Of a stretch of 64,000 bases of DNA, positions 12,201-23,875 are shown piece after piece. The DNA is taken from positions 92,266,520-92,330,519 of the forward strand of contig NC_058339.1 of the NCBI RefSeq assembly GCF_905475395.1, written 5' to 3'. The DNA comes from Chrysoperla carnea (lineage: Eukaryota > Arthropoda > Insecta > Neuroptera > Chrysopidae). How positions within the stretch are numbered: the first letter of the stretch is position 1; every line of letters starts with the position of its first letter. Below the pieces are notes generated by a model. That model searched no databases. It was not told where the DNA came from and worked only from the letters and a program-made list of their open reading frames with translations. A program made the translations under genes and the position numbers.

Positions 12201-13857
12201 ATTTTTATTTTTATGGATAAATAGAGCGACAGATATTGATGACTAGAATATTCGTCGAATTTAAACATTAATAATTTTTCGTCTGACGAATAAATAATTA
12301 TATTTACGATACTTACTTTCTGAAGTAAATTCTAAACTAAATGCATGCGAATGAAAAGTACTATAAAAAAATGTAATTGTTATAATTTTCGTTTGACTTC
12401 GAAATCCAACGAATTGTTTAAACGTTGAATCCACACCACAAAACGCTTTTCCACTTAACTCTTCATATTGTGGCTCATTGATCCAAACGTAATCACAAGC
12501 GCAAGGTGCATCACTAAACGAACTTGTGTTTGCACATTGTTGTGTTAAATTCATGTAGCTGCACAAAAGAAAACAATTAAATTAAAACGGTTTTAGTGCA
12601 GTTAATAATGTAACAGATTAAGGCAAATGCAATAAAACGCTCACATTTTCTTCAAACCTGATGGAGTGTGTTTCTCAGGTTCAAATATCATTCATAAACC
12701 GTAAGTTTGTTGCAGAAACTAAGGTTATTTGGTAATAATGTTTCATGTAAAAGTTGACTTAAAATTTATAAATAGGCAACTTGTTTTACATAGATGTTAT
12801 AACATGTATAACATTAATATTATTCATGGCTGACTTGATTTGTCAAACAATCGAAAAATACTTATGTTTAACATGTACGTAATACAAGTTGCTTACAATT
12901 CTTAATTTTTAAACCCCGAACTAAAAAAAGGGGGTGTTCTGTGTGTTTGTCTGTCTGTGGCAATGTAGCACCTAAAGTCCTAAACGAATGAACCGATTTT
13001 AATTTTTGGTTTCATTTGAAAGGTAATTTAACGGAGAGTATTCTTAGCTTTATTTCAAGTGCGATTTTAGGTTTCCATACCCAAAAAACTTAAACTTGGC
13101 GATGATCTTCAAAAGCGATTCAGTTTGGAAAAGGCATGGCATATAAATAATTACTTTGAAAATGAATGGTCAAATAAACCTGGTTCAATTCATTTCAAAA
13201 AGTGAAATGGTAAAATAATTAGGTAATTCAAAACAATAATTCAAAAGAACAAAATCAACTCAAATATTTCAATTAAGATATTTCCAAAAATTTGTCCCAA
13301 AAAATGATAGCTCTCTATAAGCATCATTTTCATCTCATCTGATGTCCTTGACCATCACTTTGATATTGATTTAAGAAGGAGTGTTATATGTTTAGAGTCT
13401 GTGACTCGATTGAGAACATTTTATAGGAAATTTTCCAAAAAAATCGGTTTACAAGGAATAAATCGCATTTGTCGGGGGTTTTTAAAATTTTGTAAATTTC
13501 ACTTGTTAAAGTAGAAATTGTCCAGCAAAAAGCAGCGTGCGAGTATCTGTTAGTAGATAACACATATAATACTTACCTAAAATTCACAGTAATAATACAA
13601 TACGGGCATGTTATTAATTCTAAAGTACAATGATTGTAAGCGGTTGACACATTGCCCTTATTACGAAAATGATGAATATGTTGATTTGTTGATATATTCT
13701 TTGCAGACACGGTACCTTTTTCACCTAACTCAATTAAAATTTTTCGACCATTTGTTACACCACAGATATCATGATATGGTACACTTGGTGAATTAATAAA
13801 TGCACAATTAATAAACGATAAATATAATAAAAATAATAATATATTATTATAAAACAT
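6211..13857 (-). CDS. Transmembrane receptor: 3 CUB + LDLa + PPxY tail
   Basis: Twelve exons: 13857-13577, 12558-12317, 11630-11419, 11346-11154, 10335-10174, 10095-9886, 9774-9655, 8642-8520, 7872-7762, 7581-7401, 7270-7008, 6764-6211. Every junction is GT-AG and every phase matches: 2652 nt, 883 aa. An N-terminal signal peptide (about 18 aa) precedes CUB-like regions in exons 1-2, 3-4 and 5-6. Exon 7 is one LDL-receptor class A module (about 434-473) with six cysteines and CGDNSDE. One membrane span (about 504-528) crosses the exon 8/9 junction. The cytoplasmic tail is basic and serine-rich with PPxY motifs at about 564-567, 570-573 and 668-671, expected to bind Nedd4-type WW domains. The layout recalls Drosophila CUB/LDLa neuronal receptors such as lost and found (CG6024), but orthology is not established. 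Exons 1-2 lie inside the tandem duplication. Confidence 0.88.
8166..8463. mobile_element. ATTGGAAT-rich inverted-repeat element
   Basis: Lies in intron 8 of the CUB receptor. The left end 'ctgataaaaaagtccgattc' and the right end 'gaattggattttgttatca' are imperfect inverted repeats. The interior is a quasi-periodic array of ATTGGAAT-type words, shared with 5500-5757. It looks like a non-autonomous element with a satellite-like core. Confidence 0.65.
8840..9470. mobile_element. TTAA-type MITE, copy 1
   Basis: About 631 bp in intron 7 of the CUB receptor, nearly identical over its length to 61498-62124. Terminal inverted repeats are 'ggatgtatgagcatg' and 'catgctcatacatcc'. The right flank is TTAA; the left flank is TTAC, probably a mutated TTAA. 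No transposase frame, so it is non-autonomous; the TTAA target suggests piggyBac-type mobilisation. Confidence 0.85.
12773..12895. mobile_element. Short MITE with TAGGCAACTTGT ends, copy A
   Basis: Ends are 'taggcaacttgt' and 'acaagttgctta'. Related copies lie at 25562-25684, 54987-55077 and, in a longer form, 58964-59412. It sits in intron 1 of the CUB receptor. No coding potential. Confidence 0.7.
12913..13090. repeat. Dispersed repeat family R3, copy A
   Basis: Starts 'aaccccgaact', followed by a purine run, 'gggggtgtt', and a TGTCTGTCTGTGG block. Then come 'aatgaaccgattttaattt' and 'tttgaaaggtaatttaacgg'. The same order is kept at about 25698-25920. This layout is familiar from non-autonomous elements in several insect genomes; the class is not determined here. 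Confidence 0.65.
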
Positions 13858-14051
13858 TTCACTTAATTAAAATAGATAATTATATTTAAACAGTGTTCAA
13901 TAAAATTAAAATTATTTTCTATAATGATTGATAAACGTAACAATTTATTTTGCAAAATATATATTTTTAATTTATTTTATTTTAAAAGAATCCATATATT
14001 TTCCATAGACATATTGTTGTAATGTTTAATGCAATTAAAATATTATGGATA

Positions 14052-14780
14052 GAGGAAAGTGGTCTATAATGATCCCTCAGGGTAAAATGATCCCTCGTTG
14101 AAAATCATTAAAGTCTTCTAGTATATTTATCGATGATTGCTTCCGCGTGATCAAATTAATCGTTCAACAAAGACTTATGGTGATGTATAAGCTGATTTAT
14201 GATATGATTTTTGGTAAGACAAATTTTAACGTAAAATTTCTTTTTTTGGATTAGTTTTTTCCGGCTGGTTGTTTTACTGTTGAATTTAATAATATTGATT
14301 ATAATAATTTTTAAGCTCAGTTTTTATTACGGTATTCAAATATGTCGTTACATGTAAAATGATCCCCTTTATATAGTCTAAAATGATCCCTATTTTATGT
14401 GTCAAATTATAATAGATAAAATGATCGCTCATCATGTAACGGATTTTGAATGTGTTGATTGAAATGATTTTACCAGTGATTTTTGTTTTTATACTAATCG
14501 TTGATGCAATGTAAAAGAACAGTTAAAATTTTTGTGAACTGTTTGATAAAAAATATAATGGGATCATTTTACCCACTATTCTTACAAGGTCGGTCAAAAC
14601 GATCTCTTTTAAGAAATATTGAATAGTTCTAAAAAATTTGAACAGATCAGAAGAAATTGACATGCCAATATTGTAACATTTGAATAAAGAAACCAGAAAA
14701 TTCGACGTTTTATATATGTCGAATAGTTTGGCTATAGATTACATATTTTTTTAAAGAGATCATTATAGACCACCTTCCCC
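14052..14780. mobile_element. TA-flanked MITE (mariner-like), copy A
   Basis: Terminal inverted repeats 'gaggaaagtggtctataatg' (left) and its partner ending 'tatagaccaccttcccc' are flanked by TA on both sides, the usual Tc1/mariner target duplication. Internally 'aaaatgatccc' is repeated many times. It lies about 190 bp upstream of the CUB receptor ATG, so it may overlap that promoter. Copy B is 26878-27608. Open frames inside look accidental. Confidence 0.8.
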
Positions 14781-15146
14781 TACTATTTTTAATATACAAA
14801 GTGGACCATTTTAATCTATTTTAACAATTCGCCTATATAATAAATTTATAAGTTGTAACGCAATTAATTCTATAATGAAGAAAGATGGATCGATTTTTAT
14901 GACCACAGTGTAAAAAGTACTTATTGACTGACTATTTGTCCGTTTCTCTAGACGAAGTGTTGCTATGAACCTTAGACGAGATTTTTTTATTTGTAATTTA
15001 TTGATTAAGCACTTTGTTATTTGGTGACTTACAAATTATTTTGCAAATTGTATTATGGATAGATTTATTTATTTTATAAGTATTTTATTTGTAAGAATTT
15101 ATATTCCTTAAATGTTTAACTCGAAAAGTACGCATCATTTCGAAAT

Positions 15147-18100
15147 TTAATCCATACTAAATTTTTCTATTCTCCGCGAGTATTTACAAAATATCTTGAG
15201 GGCTTCATATAAATTACAATAAAATCTCCTCAAAAAATAAATAAATCGATAAAGCAATATTTGAATAATTTTCGTTCTATATGGAATAGCTTTTTGTATA
15301 AAAACTTCGTTCATTCGTTTTTCATATTCTAATTCTCTAATTCGTTCATTTTTATTTGTATCTTCACTAATATTTAAACATTCGATTTCACTATTAATTA
15401 TTTTTATTAAATTTTCCGAATAAAAAATTGCTTCTTCTATGGATTCTAGATCAGGTCGAATTTTTGCTACTTCTTTATAATTCATAATAAAAAGATTGTA
15501 AATTTCTTTCTTCAGAACTTTATTAACTTCGATCTCTAAATCAATTTGTTTAAGATAATCGATTGACTGTCGAAAATTTTCAACAGCATCGTTTTTCAAC
15601 TGATTACCACACGAAATGCATTTGTGACCTAATTTGTGATATTCATCGCCTAATCCAATTAGAAATTTTGGAAGCCATAATTGTACTTGATCTTTGTACG
15701 GTTTTGTAATTTCCACATATTGTTTTAAATATTTTATCCGTGTTTACGAGTCATCATGTTCAAAATCAAAATAAAAACAAGCCCCTCCAAAATCGACTTC
15801 ATGTTTAGATTTATCCAAATTACTTAATTTATTAAAATAATAAAGTGCTTTATTAAACATTTCTTCAGATTCACTTTCAGAATTCACTATAAAAAATAGT
15901 TCAATAAAAGCGTTATATAACCCCGATATAAATAAATTAATTACTGGATTAACAAATTTTAAATTATTAATTAATTTTACAAATTTTTCTTCAGATTCTT
16001 TTAACTTTAATTTCAAATTGAAATCTAAACTAATTTTATTTGTATTTAGTTCATCAAGATTTAGTTCAAGATTTTGTATAATTAAAAATAATTCTAAACC
16101 AATAATTGCCACTTCTTTTAAAATATACTTATCTCCCCTCTTGTTTATTTTGAATTCGTTCATTTGTGATAACATTTTATTTGTTTCATTAATTAATTTG
16201 AATGGATCTTCATTTACTTCAGTGAATTTATTTACTTCAATCGAAAATGCATTCATGTACAAAGCTGGAAACCTCATTTTTGAGTCTTTTGTGTTTTTGA
16301 ATATCGATTCACATAATTCATCTGCTTCTTTATATTTATTTAAATTCAAATATACTGTGAATAAATCATACTTTCCAGCTATATCATCATCTGTTAAAGC
16401 CGAAAATTTTTCAGTTTTGTTTAAAACTGCCTCATAATTTTTATCTTGTCGATGGTATAAACATATTGTAAATAAAGCATAAAATTCTGTTATATAGGAC
16501 TGAAAATTTAAATAATTTATTTCTATATCTTTTATAGATTCAATTTTTGAATAAATTGGTTCGAGTAATTCATAACTTTTATCATATTTTGAAATAAGAT
16601 TGTATTGATGGGCTAATGTTAATATCAACATTAAATAAGTATGCGTTAAATCAAAGCATGAGTATGGTTTAGATAAACACGAGTCAAATGATATTTCATG
16701 CTCACTTAAAATCAATGATTGTTCAATTTTTGAAAAATCTATTATATTTACTTCCTCTATCCGTTTTATAGCCAATTCATAATATTTCTTACTTTCGTTG
16801 GGCATTAGAAAATAGTCATAATTAAAACCTAAAATGATGTACTCACGAATCGATTTAGGAATATTTTTTTTATGATATTCATATTCGTATATTTGAGATA
16901 TGAAAGAAAAATCATCTAGTGCAGGTAATATATCATCTGTAATTCTTTGATTCAATAAATTTCTATTTAAAGAAAATATATCATGAGCTAATTCATTTGA
17001 TCTTGCATATTTTGCTGAAGCACTTGCGTCGTGACTAAGATTTGATGGTAATGGTGAAATGAAGTCATCAGCGTCAAACTTTATTAACGTATTGCATGCG
17101 TCATCTAAATCTCTACGATATTGACCTATAATCCAAGAAAATTAATTATAAATCATGCAGTAATAAAGGAAATGTTATATCTTGGTCCTGGAATTAAGCA
17201 TATAAGCGATAGCTAGCGAAAAACTGACATAATAGCTGAAAAGAATGACCTAAAATTAGTGGGTTTCAAAAAAAATTCCAATAAGACCGGATCAAATTTG
17301 CCTGCATTATCAACAAAATCGAATTTTGTTTACTTTATGACGTCATCAGAAAAAAAATTTAATTTTGCTCTATCACATCCAAATTTTATCCATTTTTGAT
17401 AAATCATGTATGTAATTCTACTAAATTTGGGTCATACTTTTCAAATTTAAGGTCAAAATTAACCTAGCTCTAATTGGTTTCAAGAATTATATTGTACTAA
17501 CCTATTATTGAGACAATTTGTTCCATAATATACTTTTGTTTTTCATTAATATTTTCTCGTTTTTCCAATTTTTCTAAATATTTAATTTCAGCAGCAATAT
17601 TTTTATTAATTTCCGTTATTCTAGAACGTGTTCTCTTCAACTCTTTATCACGATTTTCATCATTCATTTGCTTTATTGATAATATTTTATTTTGTTCACT
17701 TTCTTTTTTTAATTTATTTCCAAGATTGATAATTAATTCTTTATTATTTATGGATAAACATTCAGGATAGGATTCAAATTCTTCATTTAATTTTTCCTTT
17801 ATATCTTGATATTCCAAATTCATTTTAGCCAGAGATTCCTCAAATTTATCAAAAACATCAGCAGCATTTATTATTAAAATTTCAAAGTTATTTAATAAAT
17901 TACTAGGATTACTAGGAATACTCGTAGTTAATTTAGATTTCATTTTTCTTTGATTTTTATTTTCTGTAAGTTTAACTTTTCTCGATCTATCGAATATATT
18001 GGCAAGTTCTATTATATTTTGATGAGTCTCTATTGATAGTTCTTCGGGATAAACTTCCACATTAGTCGTTTTGTCCTTTTCATTCTGATATTCATTATTT

Positions 18101-20276
18101 AATTTTTCCAATGACTCTTCAAAATCTTTAATAGTTTTAGAAGCCAAAATTATTTTAGATTTTAAATTATTCAATAATTTCGTGATTGAAATAGCACTAT
18201 TAGCAGCAACATCAGTTTTAACCGAATTTTTATTACCAACATTAGCTGACTCCGTGAGCTTCGTTTCACCTACAATTAATTTATTTGATTATATAGTCGA
18301 ATAAAGTAGCCATAAAATAGCCATTCTTAGGGAGTTCTCAATAACAGCTCCGATTTGGGTGATTTTTTTTTCCAAATGATTCTTTTTATATATTAGTTAA
18401 AATCAGAAACATTTCAGAGGGGGAAATAATCTGGAATAGGAAAAGGCAATGTTGCGACTGATATATCGACGGCCAGATAATCGATTTTAAAAATTCTACC
18501 TCCTATAGAATGCTGAATTATCACCAATTAATATGGGTTGTATCTCGAAATTTCAAACTTCTATTATGAGCGATTTAGGCTGCGGGCGTCGATATATCAG
18601 TCGCGACATTGCCTATTCCCCTTCCACATTATTTCCCCACTCTAAAATGTTTCTGATTTTAAATTATATATAAAAAGAATCATTTTTTTTTACTAGTTTT
18701 TTTATTGGTTCTATCTCTAACTACAAAACGAGATATTTAGGTGTATAGATTAAAATGGTCCACCCTGTAATATCTTCAATTTGCGTATATACTTACTATT
18801 TATATTGTTAATAATCGTATGTAATTTCTTAGAATTATTTATTAATAATTCTATAATTTCTGAATCATAATTCAAAATTATACTTTGTCCGTTAGTTTTA
18901 AAAATAATCGATAAATTTTCTTTTAATTGTAAAATGATTTTTTCAATTTCCATTTTATTCCAGTTTTGAACTTCAATACGTCGATGTAATAAAAAATTTC
19001 TTATATCACGAAAATTTTTGAGGACATTCAAAAGATTTTCTTGAAGTGTTTTATCGACATCTTCAATTATTTCTTGTGATAATTCACCAATTATAATAAA
19101 TTTTCTTGAAAAATAATAAATATCGTCTTTATCAGAATCATAATTCAAAATTATACTTTGTCCGTTAGTTTTAATAATAATCGATAAATTTTCTTTTAAT
19201 TGTAAAATGATTTTTACAATTTCCATTTTATTACAGTTTTGAGTTTTATAACGACGATGTATGAAGAAATTTCTTATATCGCGAATATTTTTGAAGACAT
19301 TCAAAAGATTTTCATGAACTGTTTTATCGACATCTTCAATTATTTCTTGTGATAATTCACCAATTATAATAAATTTTCTTGAAAAATAATAAATATCGTC
19401 TTTATCAGAATCATAATTCAAAATTATACTTTGTCCGTTAGTTTTAATAATAATCGATAAATTTTCTTTTAATTGTAAAATGATTTTTACAATTTCCATT
19501 TTATTACAGTTTTGAGTTTTATAACGACGATGTATGAAAAAATTTCTTATATCACGAATATTTTTGAGGACATTCAAAAGATTTTCATGAACTGTTCTAG
19601 TGACATCTTCAATTATTTCTGGTGATAAATCATAACTAAGAATAAATTTTCTTGAAAACAAATAAATATCTTCTTTATCATAACTCAAAATATCGTCTAG
19701 AATAGTACTCATAGAATCATCAATTTCAAATGAAATTATTTCGTCCTTAATTCTTTTCAATGCAATTTTTTCGTATCGTTGAGTAGAAAATTTTCTGATA
19801 TCATTCATATAATCTTCAGGATTGAAACTTGATTCTGGTATTTCGTTTAATAAATCATCTTCAAATTCATTTTCTTGCTTTAATATATTAAGAATTTTCT
19901 TTTGTAAGCTGTACAAATTATTTGTAAGCTCTTGTTTCTCGGTATCACTTAAAAATGATGACTCATTTAAAATGACTTTTAAATGATATAACTTTTCAAA
20001 ATAAATACCAGTTTTATTAATGCCTTTCTTACTTTTCGCTCGTATAATATATCCATATTTATTTCGAACACAATTTAAGTCAACTTGATTGAATGATATT
20101 CCGTTTTCTCCACCTGCTAAATCAGCTACATCAAGTAATATTTGTATTAAATTTGAATCGATTGAGTCGTATTTTAATTTGTTAATAATTTTATACATTT
20201 TATTTAATTTATTTAAATCACTTTTTTTCCGTTTTGCGTTTTGAATATTTTTATTATTTTCTATATTTTCATCCAT
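15147..20276 (-). CDS. HEPN-like triple-repeat/TPR protein, copy A, with in-frame stop
   Basis: Three exons: 20276-18797, 18269-17502, 17125-15147. GT-AG junctions and phases match: 1409 codons, but codon 1210 (15746-15744) is TAA where copy B has GAA. The frame stays open after it, so this is one nonsense change, with a small local length difference beside it. Exon 1: unrecognised helical region (1-199), then three 91-aa modules with R-N-x3-H at R244/H249, R335/H340 and R426/H431. Exon 2: two charged, coiled-coil-prone repeats of about 95 aa. Exon 3: TPR-like helical pairs and a CISC pair near the C-terminus. No family recognised; HEPN/KEN RNase relationship is inferred from motif context only. 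It may be a young pseudogene or make a 1209-aa form. GT-AG introns and local-like AT content argue against recent bacterial transfer. Confidence 0.82.
18378..18682. mobile_element. Foldback element, arm-deleted, in intron 1 of copy A
   Basis: The left arm (gattctttttatata ... gatatatcgac) and right arm (gtcgatatatc ... tataaaaagaatc) are inverted repeats. Compared with 31815-32294 in copy B, about 175 bp of the left arm is missing. It lies within intron 1 of the HEPN-like gene. Confidence 0.8.
18862..19680 (-). repeat. Three coding tandem repeats, 273-bp period
   Basis: Units start at 18862, 19135 and 19408, exactly 273 bp apart, and encode the three 91-aa HEPN-like modules of copy A. On the protein the order is module 1 (19408-19680), 2 (19135-19407), 3 (18862-19134). 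Modules 1 and 2 are almost identical over much of their length, while module 3 differs more, which suggests recent duplication or gene conversion. Confidence 0.93.
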
Positions 20277-21329
20277 TTTTTATTATTAAATCCGAATATA
20301 ATTTATTTTTAATACCAAATTGAATAATTGATAAAAACCAAAATGCATTTAACTATACAGCAGGTTAGATATATTAACCTTTGTTGTTCATTCGGATAAG
20401 ATAAGAAAAACAAAAAATCCAATATTGCATTTTTAATGTTTCAAGAATTTGTATACCATGTATATATGAAATATACATAGTATATTAAGTTTAGTCCAAA
20501 GTTTGTAACGCCTAAAAATATTCATGCTACGAAAAAAATTTTGGTATAGGTGTTCATAGAATCACCTAATTAGTCCATTTCCGGTTGTCCGTCCGTCCGT
20601 CTGTGGACACTATAACTCAAAAACGAAAAGAGATATTAAGATGAAATTTTTATAGCGTACTCAGGACCTAAAAACTGAGGTCAAGTTCGTAAATGAGCAT
20701 TATAGGTCAATTGGGTCTTGGGTACGTAGGACCCATCTTATAAACCGTTAGAGATAGAACAAAGGTTTAAATGTAAAAAATATTCCTTATACAAAAATAA
20801 CCAACTTTTGTTTGAAACATTTTTTTCGTAAATATCACTGTTTACCCATGAGGGTGCAAATTAGGCGTAAATTGTACAATATGTAATTATGGGAATATCA
20901 GTTATCTATGTGTGCATGCATGTATGTGTAATGTGATAGCTTCAACACTGTCTATGCATGGTATTTCAACAATTAACTCAGTCAATTGTTTGTTTTCACT
21001 TCAAATTTTATTCAAATCGGACTAAAATTGCGACCACTAGAGAGTTTACAGACATTTAAACGTATAGATACATGTGTATATATAAATTTTAACGATGGTC
21101 ATTTTTGACATCTATTAGATAGGATCGATGAACATTTGAAGAAATTTTTCCAATAATCAGTACAATAGCTCCATTTCCTTCTCCAATTCGCTAATAATAA
21201 CACAAACATAATTTTTTTTTATAAAAATATTTATTATGTAAAAAATGTAACAATTTTTAAAATAAACAAATTTAAGTTTTTCTTAAATTCTTGAGAAACA
21301 ACGGCGGGAAAACCCAATACTTTCAATTA
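20277..21329. other. Spacer between HEPN-like gene A and PRIM1 A, repeats R1 and R2
   Basis: No exon seen. About 20490-20900 is family R1 (CCGTCCGTCTG tract, 'aactcaaaaacgaaaagag', 'gggtcttgggt', 'acccatgagggtg'). About 20940-21195 is family R2 ('caacaattaactcagtcaat', 'ttattcaaatcggac', 'aacgatggtcatttttgac'). R2 in copy A lacks about 120 bp found in copy B and in the R2 piece at 62129-62210. A minus-strand AATAAA (21235-21230), 95 nt past the PRIM1 stop, is a likely poly(A) signal. Confidence 0.7.
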
Positions 21330-23875
21330 TTAAAATACCATTTCATCAGTTCGGGACTCTGACTGGGACTGTTGTAATTGAGAAACAAAATTATAAAAAA
21401 TCAGCAACGGTTCTTTAAGGCGTGTATCAACATTTAACAGATCAAAATTTCTATCATTCGATATTTGTTGAAATTGATCAAGTTCTTCCAAAATTGAGCT
21501 AAAAATAATAAATTAATATTTCTAAATTAAAATGCGCTCCGATTTAATTTAGGCGCTCCGATGCCACAGACACACACACATAACGATCACAGACAGACAC
21601 ACATACACACACATAGCACCCCCATTTTTCTAAATCGGAGGTTAAAAAATAATCTTACTTAAGTGTAGGAACTTGATTGATTTGAAATACATCAATTTTA
21701 TTTGGATTGAACGGCACACAAATGTTACGTGTTTGTGGATGAACACAAAATGGAGCCTTCAACAAATGTTTCATTGATTTTGTAACATTTACATCCAGTC
21801 GTAAATACATGTAATTCAATTTTATCCTTTCGACAAGATTATTTAAAGATTCTGTGTTATTTGTCTGAAAAAAAATAAGAAATTATTTAAGGTATATTGC
21901 GAATGATTGTCTCGCCATCTATGAATGAATCAATAGATTTAAAAAAATCATCTACATTACCGACTAAGATTTCTGTTAGTTTATTTAATTCACTCACAGA
22001 TGGCGAGACTATAGTTTGCAATATATCTTAAGCCACCTAATTACCGACCATTTGTATTGTTCATAAACTGATAAAAATAAGATCCATCTATCGAGAGATA
22101 GTTGTACCGTTTCGAAATGCTTTCTTAATTCGTCACAAAATTTCTTATCTTCAATAAACGAAAGAAATTTGTCTATATTTGACGTCGTGCCAAGAATATT
22201 TTGTGATATAACACAATGATCAACAAAATATTTATCTATTATATCAACAGCTCTTCTGAAAAATACCAAATTTAATATAAACAAGTGAAAACAAACAATT
22301 GATAGAGTTAATTATTGAAATATCCTGTATTTAAGATGTTAATTGTCAGTGCTTGCATTATTTTATTATAAATTAGAAGATTTTAAAAATCATTACAATT
22401 TATGGCGGTCAAATTTATTTAATTTTCCACAATTTCGAAAGTATTTTCAAGAATATTTTATAAGACCACAAGTTGAAGCGACCTGCAATTTTTCAACTCT
22501 CTATCTATAGTTCTGGAGAAAATGGACACCAAAGTTTTGTCGCTATTTACGTCCTTACGGATAAACAGTAACGTTTACGAAAAAAAGTTTCAAGCAAAAA
22601 TTGTTAAATTTTTTATAAGGGGTACAAAAAATGGGTATAATTTCATTTGCATATGCACCATACTTTACCTGATAGATTTAGGTAACTCGGATTTAAAAAA
22701 AATATGTTGTTTCGAATGAATTATTTGTCCATTTTGTGCAATTAAACAAAAATAATTGACAATTTCTTTACGGATATCTTCTGAGAGACATCTAGTTTCT
22801 TCATCACACACCCAACAATGAACTCCCCGACGTCCAGAAAAAACCCACAAAATATGCTCAAATCCAAAATCCTCTAAAAATCAAAATATTAGACTGTTAT
22901 TTCAAAAATTACAAACTGGAAAGTGAGGACATAGTCAATTATTTAAATATCCTATATATACTTGAATACCAGTATTTAATCCATTTATAATTACAGTCAT
23001 AATCGGTCATAACGACATCGACTATAGCGACCAATCAATCATAGCTCACGGATCTGCTTTGAACGTGTTTATTTACCTTGAAGAGCAGTCTGTAGAATTT
23101 GGCATGCAACAACTATAAAATACCAACATTCATCACAAATATCCGTTTCTTTACAACAATTTCTTACTGGATCATAATCAGTCACATCAATATCAAAAAC
23201 TAACTCTTTCTGTACGGGTTTCATGGCATGTGATTTAAGTTTTATGGGTCGTTTATCATATTCAGCACCAATATCAAATTTAATTGGAACTTGGCTCGTC
23301 AGTTTTTCATACAAGTTGTTCTTATTTTCAAATGAATTGTATCTTATATATACATCGTCTTGTAGTGTAAATGAAAATTCACGAAATGATAAGCGACTAT
23401 CATTATCTAAAATATTAATTAACAAACATCAATAAATTTCTAGTAAATCGATAACATAGAAAGGAGACTGCAGAATTTTTATGAGGAATGGCTTTTGGCT
23501 TTTGTAGGAGCGATAAACAGTCTATTTTATTAAACACGTCTATAGTTTTATTATAATACACGTCTATGAACAATATATAAAAAAGATAAACCAGAGACGT
23601 ATTAACTGTAAAAATAACATTTTCGAATTTATAATTTATGAGAAGAAAATATATTTTAATGATAAATGATTATTTTATTTTATGTTACCAGCCTTACACC
23701 CACAGGCTGAATGCACTGATAAAGGATTTTTAAGATTCAGAATGTGCTCGAAATTTTTTAACCCAAAACACCAGTTCTTAAAAATACCTGCTTGTTTATA
23801 CGATAACCATTTACAAATGATATCGACTGGAAAAATTCGCTGATAATATATTTTTAACTCTGGATTAAAATTCAT
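21330..23875 (-). CDS. PRIM1: DNA primase small subunit, copy A
   Basis: Six exons: 23875-23788, 23406-23077, 22873-22669, 22255-22045, 21864-21659, 21498-21330. All junctions are GT-AG with matching phases: 1209 nt, 402 aa (human protein about 420). The catalytic subunit of the polymerase alpha-primase complex makes RNA primers for DNA replication in the nucleus. Exon 2 has the acidic active-site motif DIDVTDYD and the zinc-binding cysteines of [11 protein letters not shown]. Exon 3 has [15 protein letters not shown], near-invariant in the family. I start at the second methionine of the open frame because [16 protein letters not shown] aligns with the family N-terminus. No stop, frameshift or lost catalytic residue is visible. 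The exon 4 donor reads GTAATT, weaker than GTAAGT in copy B. Confidence 0.96.

Noticed and set aside
16018-16437. 139-codon plus-strand open frame
   Set aside because: Antisense to exon 3 of the HEPN-like gene, with low-complexity composition.
18862-19680. CRISPR-like array
   Set aside because: The 273-bp units are contiguous coding repeats in a spliced eukaryotic gene, with no spacers.
15147-20276. Bacterial (endosymbiont) origin of the HEPN-like/TPR gene
   Set aside because: The gene has two phase-matched GT-AG introns, the same base composition as its neighbours, and lies between ordinary insect genes. Ancient transfer cannot be excluded, but nothing here supports recent transfer.
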